From Amaurobius ferox (Eukaryota > Arthropoda > Arachnida > Araneae > Amaurobiidae), in the NCBI GenBank assembly GCA_951213105.1, contig OX578152.1, forward strand, positions 67,992,727-68,056,726: a stretch of DNA of 64,000 nucleotides. The letters are read 5' to 3'. How positions within the stretch are numbered: position 1 is the first letter of the stretch; every line of letters starts with the position of its first letter. Shown here one piece after another: positions 56,194 to 64,000 of this stretch. The notes under the pieces are model-generated. The model was not told where the DNA came from. It saw nothing but the letters and a program-made list of their open reading frames with translations, and made no database searches. The position numbers and the translations under genes are program-made.

Positions 56194-57186
56194 TTAACAC
56201 TTTACAACAAAGTTGAAAAGTGTTTATGACTTTGTTCATTCTGTCTGTCTGTTTGTCTGTCTGTCCGTTAGCACGATAACTGCCGTAAAAATGACTTAAT
56301 CAAAATGAAATTTTAGTATGTTGTTCAGACGGTCTGTAGGATCTATGGGAATATAAATGAATAATATCACCCAATTAGTTTTGAATTGAACCCGGGTTGA
56401 AAAAATGAAATACATTGAGCCCTATGGGACCTAATTTTTCAAACATTTTTTATGCGGATTTAAAATTCACAAATTGCTTCGAAAATTTTAGGTAATAGTC
56501 AAATTGTTCCATAAAATATATAAAAAAAAATTCAGCGAAATATATTCAGTAGTTTTTTAAATAAAAATTAAAATAATAATTACACATCGTATATGAAACG
56601 ATCACGTGACCATGATATAAAACGATCACATGACCCACTTCAAAATGATATATGGCATCCATCTTGTTTCAAAATCGTGATTTTTTAAAGTTCTTTTTAA
56701 TTCATATTGAGTGTTGTATCCGTCCTAAAACTACTTTATTTTTGCTTAAATTCTGTGCATCTACATACTGAAACAACGCAATTACAATATATTTGAATTT
56801 AAATGATCATCCAAATTTGATTATTTCTACAACGAAGCCTATTTTTCACCTATATAAAATGTAAACAGCAAAATATGTAGAATGAGTTGTATTAGAATTA
56901 CTGTATTTCTTTAACACAAAATAATTCAGTCCATGGAGTCTGCATGGCTGATATGAATGAAATATTAATTGATTTTATAAACAGAAGGACGATTTTTTCG
57001 ATGAAGTTTTAAGCATAGAGTTTATGAATTGTAGCTCCATGGTCTTAAGTTTTTAAATAAAATAAATTATTTTAGTACTGTGATAAATGAAATGAATTGG
57101 AAAATGTTTATGAATGAAATGCTGCTTTTATAGAGAGAGCCAGGCGTGTTATTTTTTCTGACGTCATTTGAATGAATTTCAGTTGT
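56194..57186 (+). mobile_element. family C element C6, 3' part lost
   Basis: 5' hairpin AACACTTTACAACAAAGTTG, AAAAGTGTT, then (CTGT)n at 56240-56267, GAACCCGGGTTGAAAAAATG and CATCCATCTTGTTTCAAAAT. It ends in TGACGTCATTTGAATG, where an old A-type element starts. Confidence 0.85.
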
Positions 57187-57745
57187 TTTCGAAAATTTAG
57201 GAGTCTTCCAAACGCGTTTAAAATCAAAGGGGTTTCGGTATTCACTGCTTGTAATACACATACCAAATTTTGTTCGGGAGAATAGCTGGGGGGTCAGACT
57301 GCAGATGCATCAAGTTTAAGATTGAAACAATTTCCGTTTATATAGCTTCAATTTCTGCGCCAACTCGAACTTTTTGCTGGCTAACCATAATTTACTCCAA
57401 CCCAACTTTTAGACTGACATCAATATCCCATTTACACGCACGATTTGTTTGATACCCAGCGGCCGTATTGTGTTGAGTTGGTAGAATCTGCTGAACGTGT
57501 AAATGTGGCAAGGATTTAATTAATATAATTAAGCATATCTATTCCTCTTTCTTTCAATTCTTGTTGATTTCACACACATTTAGAAAAAAATATCCAACCG
57601 ACAGACAGACGTCAGGCTAAAAAATAGTTAATTTTGTGCTCCAAAGTGCTCGAAACGTGCAATTTTACGGAAAACTCGATTTTTCAACCCCACTCCAGTA
57701 CGCTCCCTACGCATTACTATGTACAATAAAGAAAGCAATAATATT
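57187..57745 (-). mobile_element. old family A-type element, degenerate
   Basis: Complements of the A blocks are visible: GAAAATTTAGGAGTCTTCC, ATTCACTGCTTGTAATAC, ACCAAATTTTGTTCGGGA, then GCTCGAAACGTGCAATTTTA, ACTCGATTTTTCAACCCC and a terminal CATTACTATGTACAATAAAG. Other parts are replaced. Confidence 0.5.
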
Positions 57746-58114
57746 TTGAGATAAAATATTTGCATTCATGTCAAGTAAGATAGCAACCCTTTTGTATCGC
57801 AAGTCATACCCTCCTATTTTTATTATCGTCTGTATGGAAGAGAAACACCAGCGGCCCTGACCTTTGCAATCTCAGATGCGTGTATTTCTCGACTGCATCA
57901 TTCATTCCTATGGTAGGGAAAAAAAATGTTTCTTTCTTGGAAGAGAAGATCAAGTATTGCATTTTATGTTAATTAATGGCATTTTAATGTTAATTTAAGA
58001 AAAGAGAGTTTCACATGAACAAGGCAATGTAACATAAAGTCTTACAGATGATGCGTTTCATTTCAAGGTCGTCACGACTTTGAAATTTAAGGGCGAACTT
58101 GTCTGGTCACTGGA
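57746..58114. other. unassigned, partly like 52195-52300
   Basis: CCAGCGGCCCTGACC...CTCAGATGCGTG resembles CCATCTGGCCGTGACC...CTCAGATAATAC at 52247-52280. Probably an uncharacterised repeat. Confidence 0.35.
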
Positions 58115-58345
58115 TTATGCTCATTAAAATTGTCCTACACTCAAGGACGGATTTAAATAATCGGGAGCCTTAAACAGTACTTTTCTTGGAGGCCCCTGTA
58201 ACGTGCTATCATATCTTGTGGCCCTATAGAGTGTCAAGAATCGGACTTAACTTCCCACTCTATTATGCTTTTTAAAATTGTACATTCCGAGGGGCGGATT
58301 TACATAATCGAAAGCCCTATACAGCACGTTCTTGGGGGGGAGTCA
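58115..58345. repeat. diverged local duplication, about 145-bp spacing
   Basis: ATTATGCTCATTAAAATTGT...ACGGATTTAAATAATCG recurs as ATTATGCTTTTTAAAATTGT...GCGGATTTACATAATCG, each followed by an AGCCT/AGCCC and CAG(T/C)AC word. Confidence 0.6.
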
Positions 58346-59510
58346 TCCCATTGTATGACCTCATAAATCGTAATGTATAATTTTTATTTCATGTCAGGTG
58401 ACGTCAAAGTTTTAATGTTTATGGTACTTTGATTATTTTAATTTGCATAAAACTAACAAATAAAATATTTAATATTATTTTTACGATAAATATCAAATCA
58501 TAGAAATAAAGTCTATGACCCACAATAAAAAGAAACACCCGATGTAGAACAATATCTATCACATAATCCACATATGGAGCCCCAATTCTTCCTTCCATAG
58601 TTCTATGCCACAGATGAGTATTAAGTATAACCCGTACTAGATAGTTCCCAACAGTGCCACCGAAAGTATTTTCGGACTCCTATGCAGCAAACGCGCGTTC
58701 CCCCTTACTAACCCCAATTTACAAACTATTGATGTTTTGTAACAAACTGTTTATGCGGATGTATCCTTTTTCCCCTATTGTTGGCGGCGCTGGTCTCAAT
58801 ATATGTTCCATAAAGAAGCAAAATAAGGCATATTTCATTATCCTCCTAAAGTTACAACTACAGTCTTGCAACGATCTAGCATAAAGTGCATCAACGTCTA
58901 GATATACCATATCCTAACTTCATGGTACAACACCTTTACAATATATATATGTTGTTGCAATTGGATTGCAATTATCGTGCAACTGCAGTGGATAAAAAAA
59001 TCTGCATTACAAAATAATGCAGTTTTTTTTTCTCTGTCGCTATAGATACATAGTGTCGGCTGACATTGATAAACAGTTTTTCCATCTTTTCTAATCTTCT
59101 TTCCTCTTTTGTAAATTCGTGTCACACAGTCTTTGAAATTAAACAATTTCAGGGGTAAGTAGCATAGTAAACAACTCTGTCAAGGCGATGAAATTAAAAC
59201 CGCAACAAAATCGAATAAAACCGCAACTAAACTTGACAGAATGGGGAAAATGTGACAGGCATTAGAAATAATTGTTTAAATTCTTTTACGAAGAAACGGG
59301 TTTTCATTTTGAGAATAAAAGAAATTTTCGCTTTTCTTCCGATACATAATATAGGGGTCAAGGAATATCAAACGCCAGCCGCGGACTGGTACAGGTCGAC
59401 AAAATGTTACAACCGGTCAACTTGTACTCAAAAGGAATTCAAGTCAAAGAAATTCAAACAAAATATGTGAATGCAAGAATTTATACTTATATGGATAAAG
59501 CATAGATCTC
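58346..59510. other. unassigned sequence
   Basis: Slightly GC-richer than average at 58640-58720. The overlapping ORFs on both strands (58654-59146) show no domain and no clear splice sites. Confidence 0.35.
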
Positions 59511-59651
59511 CAGTGACGTACCGTCCAAGGGCGCCAAACAAGAAGGAGAAGCCCAATACGATGAACATAAGGACATGGACTATAAGCATTATGGGAAAGG
59601 GCACCTTGAAATTATTTATTCCAGGGCGCCAAAGGTTTAGTTACGCCACTG
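59511..59651. mobile_element. small hAT-like MITE
   Basis: CAGTGACGTA...AGGGCGCC at the left and GGGCGCC...TTACGCCACTG at the right are inverted. The 8-bp flanks TAGATCTC and TGGATTCC match at five positions. Same TIR style as 15102-15675. Confidence 0.55.
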
Positions 59652-59739
59652 TGGATTCCACGAAAAATTATAAACTTTGTCCGTCTGTGTCTGAGGTTTG
59701 GATACAACGTGAAAAGAAATACATGTATAAAACTACTTC

Positions 59740-59811
59740 TATATAAATAAAATTGAACATCTGCCATGTGTGTTTGTTTCATCGTTTCAGGAGAATGACT
59801 AAGCAGAATTT
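59740..59811 (+). repeat. Helitron-like D 5' fragment
   Basis: TATATAAATAAAATTGAACA, CTGCCATGTGTGTTTG, AGGAGAATGACTAAGC has the D start layout of 24001. Confidence 0.45.
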
Positions 59812-60005
59812 CAGACCTGCATGTGAAGATAACTTTGCATAGCGAGAACAGAGATTTTTATACTTCTTTTTAGGAGAATTAAATTACATAATAGAATGTT
59901 TTCAATAACAATGTCATTTAGAATACTATAGGAATTTGAACACAATTGTAAAATTTAAGTTTCTTTAGATTATATATTCCGTACGAAGAATGGGTAAACT
60001 TCTAA
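59812..60005 (+). repeat. repeat K, uninterrupted copy
   Basis: Matches 27298-27435 and then 32090-32110. It shows the pre-insertion sequence AGATTATATATTCCGTACGA where the Penelope block sits elsewhere. Confidence 0.7.
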
Positions 60006-60571
60006 TTAAAAATTAAAGTTTTTATTCACAATAAAATATATTTAACTTTTGGTTAACTTTCCCAAATGTTCTAACCCAAGTCTCTGCAGACATTTACAAC
60101 AATTTCATTTTTTACGTTCATCAAAGATTGCACTGCCAGACTCAAATCCAAATTGATTTTTTGTGAATACTTAGTTTGAATACAGAGTCAAGGGCAAACA
60201 AACTTATTAAAAAATCACATTTGTATATTGAGTTATTAAGCATTTAAGCTTCGGATGCGATTTTGCAGTCATCCCATGCTGATATCTCTTCTAATGAATT
60301 TAAAAGAGGTAGTAATAAGTGTACATAAAGTGCTTTCAGGTGTTTTTCCGGAATGATTGTTTGTTCTCTCCTATATGCTCCACTCATAGAGCTAGCACCA
60401 TCATAAATTCCTTTCGCTTATTATTATTTTCAACTCATCTGCGCATTCATTGATAATCATTCAACTGCGGAAACGAGTTTATCCTTAACGACTCTTCACG
60501 GGAAAATAGATTTACTAATTTTTGATTTCTTGGCAACTTTGTTCTAAATAATTTAAAATGTAAGTATTTTT
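60006..60571. other. AT-rich spacer ending in a segmental duplicate
   Basis: 60500-60571 (AATAGATTTACTAATTTTTG, CTTGGCAACTTTGTTC) is duplicated at 61683-61760. Confidence 0.5.
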
Positions 60572-61488
60572 ACTTTCCTTATATACATAATGTATAAGGA
60601 AAGCATTGTGACGGGGTCGAAAATTCGAAATCGAGTTTTCGACGGGAGAGCACGTTTCAAGCATCCCTGATCACGAATCAAACATTTTTGAGGTGATGTC
60701 TGTGTGTGTGTGTGTCAGTGAGTCTGTGAAGACGATAACTGACGAACGAATGGACCGATTCAAACCAAATTTGGTACAAAAATCACAATCCGTAAACACT
60801 GGAAGCCTATTGTTTTTATGCGCAATCGAATGTTCAGAACCCCCCTAAATTTTCGAATGAAATTTTGAAAAAATCGTCAAAAAATTGAAACCACTAATAA
60901 AGTTAGGTAAATAGACATTTCTTATGTAATTTTTCATTAGAAAACGATTGACATAAATTTTAGAACGCTAACGTGAACCGTTCTCGAGATATTGTACATT
61001 TTTCAAAAAAATTATCAAAAAGTCATATAAAAAAAAAAATATTTCCTATTGAGAAACGTGTTCTTTTTTAATATGTAATACCATACCGATAAATTGGGTG
61101 ACATCATTCTCGTGGATCTAGCTCGTTCCATTCATGAAAAAAGATACTTTGAGTAATACTTTTGTATTTGAACGCCAATAGTCATTTATCTGCTGTAAGA
61201 ATAACTTGTTTCTTAGTGCATAACGCTTGACGAGATTTTGGTGACGAATTTGGCGGAATGTCGCCAACTTGGCGACTTTTTGAAATGTTGGCAAATTAAC
61301 GAAAATCTCGCCAAATGGATAAAAATGACGCTAAATCAATGAAAATGACGACTAATTGTCGAAAATTCAATATCTTGGAAAGAATATTAGTATCTACTAT
61401 AAGAAAAACGTATTTTTTTTACTGTAAAAGTAGTAAATTCATTACATTATATAACGAAAATCATGTGTTGCCCACATCAGATTTTTTT
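60572..61488 (+). mobile_element. family A element A10, full length, with an empty-site partner
   Basis: ACTTTCCTTATATACATAAT with TATAAGGAAAGC, TG tract (60702-60716), GGCGA words (61233-61275). It ends CATGTGTTGCCCACATCAGA plus T7. Left and right flanks are continuous in the duplicate at 61683-61790, which gives exact ends. Confidence 0.92.
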
Positions 61489-61960
61489 CATGTAACAGCC
61501 GTATAAAAAAAATTTCATGTATAAAAAAGGGGGGATTGACCCCCCCCCCCTTTTGGCTGCGTCACTATGTACACAATAGCATGAAAGTATTCACTTAAAC
61601 TATTCTATAGAGAAAGTATTGTTTACGGAACTTGACTTACGGAAATATATTTACTAATTTTTGTGGCGAGTTTACGAAAATAGATTTACTAATTTACAAA
61701 AATAGATTTACTAATTTTTGATTTCCTGGCAACTTTGTTCCAAATAATTTAAAATGTAAATATTTTTTTTTCATGTGACAATCATGTGTAAAAAAAATGT
61801 TTCATAAATAAAAAAAAATCTCCTGGGTGGTGGGTTTAAACCCCCCCCCCTCCACTGGTTGCGTCATTGTACACAATAATATGGAAGTATTCACTTCAAC
61901 TATTGTATAGAGAAAATATTGTTTCTAGATTTGACTTAGGAAATAAAAGGGCCATTAAGA
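61489..61960. repeat. segmental tandem duplication around A10
   Basis: 61489-61660 (TTCATGTAACAGCCGTATAA, C-tract, GCGTCACTATGTACACAATA) is repeated at 61770-61950 (TTCATGTGACAATCATGTGT, C-tract, GCGTCATTGTACACAATAAT). Confidence 0.8.
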
Positions 61961-62297
61961 CGAATATAAATTTCAAAATAGGTTATCACCCATTGTGAAA
62001 ATCGTGTGTGGGTGACACAATATTTTTACGACTGTATTCATAGACAAACACTTTCCACCATTAGTTCATCCATCATTAGATCCATAAAAAAAATCCAAAA
62101 CAGTGATAATTAACACACTTAAAAAAATAAATAAATTAACCCCAATATTCCAAATAATCTGACGTGAATTCGAAACATGAGTTCTAACAGGAAGAGAAAT
62201 TGAGGGACCACCTTTGAAGAAACGTTCGAGAAAAAGGACCCGAAACGAAAGAGAAAACGGGTCAGCCTGATGGAGAGAAAAGAACTCCCGTCAAGAT
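61961..62297. other. unassigned
   Basis: Purine-rich and moderately GC from 62180. It may belong to the exon candidate that follows. Confidence 0.3.
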
Positions 62298-62510
62298 GTG
62301 ATTGAAGTTTGGCATTCTTGCAAAGTGGGGTTTAAATATAGTACGGAAATATGTTTACAAACAGAGGAACGACTTCCTGGGGAAACGGAAAGAGGTTTAC
62401 GCAGAAATAGAGCAACTAATCTGAGAGACAGATTGGTGTTGAGCAATCAAAAATTGGGACCTGCTCCTGTTGCTCTACTACTCGATATTCTCACACATTC
62501 ATATATCCAG
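62298..62510 (+). CDS. exon candidate with a good splice donor, unrecognised
   Basis: An open frame of non-AT-biased composition (VIEVWHSCKVGFKYSTEICL, then TEERLPGETERGL, NRATNLRDRLVLSNQKLGP) reaches CCAG|GTATGT, a near-ideal donor, at 62510/62511. The track start is a GTG, so a real start or acceptor must lie upstream. I did not find one. The GA-rich upstream region 62180-62290 could be 5' UTR or a coding continuation. No family recognised. A non-coding exon or chance ORF is possible. Confidence 0.3.
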
Positions 62511-62759
62511 GTATGTCAAAATGATTCGAATGATAATTATTAAAATATTTCTTCCTCACGATTTCAAAACGCTCACATACATATCAGTTTGTTTCAAGCA
62601 TGTTATGTTACACTGTAAATCTGTAAATTATACAGACTCTGAGTCTCCGACTTTCCCATACATTCATATTTCATATTGTTCAGATCGATTTCAAAGCACT
62701 GATATAAATGCAAGTTTGTTTCAAACATGTTATGTAACACTTCTTGCAGGGTTCACTTC
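62511..62759. repeat. short diverged duplication
   Basis: GTTTCAAGCATGTTATGTTACAC (62590) and GTTTCAAACATGTTATGTAACAC (62718) with similar leading ATTTCAAA words. Confidence 0.6.
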
Positions 62760-62856
62760 AACGATAACAGCTTGCAATTCGGTCCCAGTAGCTCAACGGT
62801 AGAGAGTCGGCTGGCCAGTTAGGAGATCTAGAATTCGATTTCCGGTTGGGGTTCTT
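62760..62856 (+). repeat. second tRNA-derived SINE family, copy 1 (tRNA-like)
   Basis: ACGATAACAGCTTGCAATTC precedes a tRNA-like unit (62781-62854): AGTAGCTCAACGGTAGAG (box A) and GAATTCGATTTCC (box B-like). The T-stem is mispaired, and the homology with 63625-63722 extends upstream of the tRNA start, so it is not a working tRNA. Confidence 0.6.
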
Positions 62857-62979
62857 TACATGTTAATTCTAGCTTATTTTTATGTATATAAAGATCATTT
62901 TGGACACAAGTACATTTACAGAGTAATCCAAATGATGTTAATTTAAATCAAATTCATTCACACATTATAATACATTTTT

Positions 62980-63555
62980 ACTTTCCCTACAATACATGAG
63001 GAAAGTATTGGAATCATATCGAAAATCCCCACTCGAGTTTTCGACGGGTCTGCACTCTTCGAGCGCACTCTAGAACCCGAAAAAACAAATTTTAGAGTGA
63101 CGTTATATGTGTGTGTGTGTCTGTCTGTATAATGTATGTATCAACTCCCGTTGAAAAACTAATTGACCAAATTTTAGAAAATTTCGTAGATAAGTTACTT
63201 GTGGTTACCCTGATGCTGATTAAATTTTGGTATGATGCGGAAAAAAAGAACCTGCCTTGTTTGCGAAATGGCCAGTAAAAATCGTCAAAATCTAAAATAA
63301 AAGACTACGTATGTTCAAATGAAAAGAACTAACCCCATAACTCTAGAATTAATTGTCCTCCAGTTTGATTTTTCTCTTCGCCACATCGACTTTAATACGC
63401 CCAATCACCAAATGAAAAGAAAATTGAATTAAGACTGCCAATTGAGTGTCATTTCTAATAATTATCCATGTTATTTTGCGAAATTAGACTCAATTTAATG
63501 AATTGTGAAAGAAAGATAAAACTATTTTGTATCTGTAACGAAAGTCATGTGCTGC
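62980..63555 (+). mobile_element. family B element B4, shortened
   Basis: ACTTTCCCTACAATACATGA with GGAAAGTATTGGAATC, CTCGAGTTTTCGACGGG, TG tract (63108-63120), ATTTTAGAAAATTTCG, and an end GTAACGAAAGTCATGTGCTG that stops before CCCACATCAGA. It lies between the two inverted tRNA-like SINEs. Confidence 0.75.
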
Positions 63556-63619
63556 AAAAAATGATACTTTAACTTTGCGAGGTTAAAATAAATTTTTGTA
63601 TCACATATTTGTAAAGGTT

Positions 63620-63722
63620 ATTATCGTGGACTTCCGAGAATCGAACCCTGGATCTTCACACTGAGCAGCCGATACTCTACCGAGGAGCTACTGGAAAGAA
63701 ATTGCAAGCTCTTATCGTCAAA
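63620..63722 (-). repeat. second tRNA-derived SINE family, copy 2 (tRNA-like)
   Basis: On the minus strand: ACGATAAGAGCTTGCAATTT, then CCAGTAGCTCCTCGGTAGAG (box A) and CAGGGTTCGATTCTCGG (box B). In inverted orientation to 62760-62856, with the same 22-base leader. Confidence 0.65.
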
Positions 63723-63831
63723 TTGGACTCTGCATTCTCCACCTTCTAATGTCAAATTGGCGTGCAACTGACAATTTGACTGACCACCTCCTACTATTTT
63801 TACCTCAGGTTAGTCTCCTGCTACTACTATT

Positions 63832-64000
63832 ACTTTCCTTATATACATAATGTATAAGGAAAGTATTGTGACGGGGTCGAAAATTCGAATTCGAGTTTTC
63901 GACGGGAGAGCACGTTTCAAGCATCCCTGATCACGAATCAAACATTTTTGAAGTGATGTCTCTCTTTGTGTGTGTGTGTCTGTGGGAACGATAACTGACG
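63832..64000 (+). mobile_element. family A element A11, cut by the window edge
   Basis: ACTTTCCTTATATACATAAT, TATAAGGAAAGTATTGTG, ACGGGGTCGAAAATTCG, TTTGAAGTGATGTCTC and a TG tract. It continues beyond 64000. Confidence 0.9.

Noticed and set aside
58654..59146. Overlapping ORFs on both strands
   Set aside because: No domain, no splice support, strands contradict each other.
62781..62854. Functional tRNA gene
   Set aside because: T-stem does not pair and homology with the inverted copy extends upstream of the tRNA start, as in a SINE.

Overview
The window is AT-rich animal nuclear DNA, most likely from an arthropod and probably an arachnid. The taxon is inferred from repeat character and is not proven by any gene. 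There are no operons or bacterial features. It is almost entirely interspersed repeats, many nested in one another. The host-type content is three tandem tRNA-Asp genes (14376-14762, minus), one unrecognised GC-richer open frame at 118-576 (minus), a probable terminal coding exon at 40015-40183 (minus) and a weaker exon candidate at 62298-62510 (plus).

Repeat families. Families A, B and C together cover about 20 kb. All share one plan: a 5' terminal hairpin (A and B: ACTTTCC...GGAAAGT), then a TG/TCTG microsatellite, a conserved body, a 3' subterminal copy of the hairpin arm, a short 3' hairpin and insertion in oligo-T. This matches the non-autonomous Helentron (DINE-1/HINE) plan, which is my classification. 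Two within-window filled/empty site comparisons define the ends of A. Family F is the older host repeat that A and B repeatedly entered. Family D is another Helitron-like repeat that shares an internal word with A and B. There are also hAT-like MITEs (15102-15675, 59511-59651), a TTAA-flanked fold-back (51393-52175), two more fold-backs (13009-13545, 43730-45315), a solo LTR (47748-48225), a 47-bp minisatellite (32485-33081), a decayed jockey-type LINE ORF1 (54992-55810, minus) and several local duplications.

Retroelements. At 27436-32089 lies a Penelope-like element with an intact 761-codon reverse transcriptase frame (28931-31216, plus). An N-terminal GIY-YIG remnant precedes the RT, which is the permuted order of the Naiad/Chlamys clade. 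A second, 5'-truncated copy lies inverted upstream. The block sits inside a repeat (K) whose uninterrupted copy is at 59812-60005.

Most notable. At 49879-50639 two 5S rRNA sequences alternate with two bodies of the window's tRNA-derived SINE. The array is bounded by a perfect 15-bp target-site duplication and ends in a CAA tail, so it was inserted as one retroposed unit. Both SINE bodies share a deletion that removes the tRNA box B. This looks like a SINE whose tRNA-type Pol III promoter was replaced by a 5S head, and dimerised.
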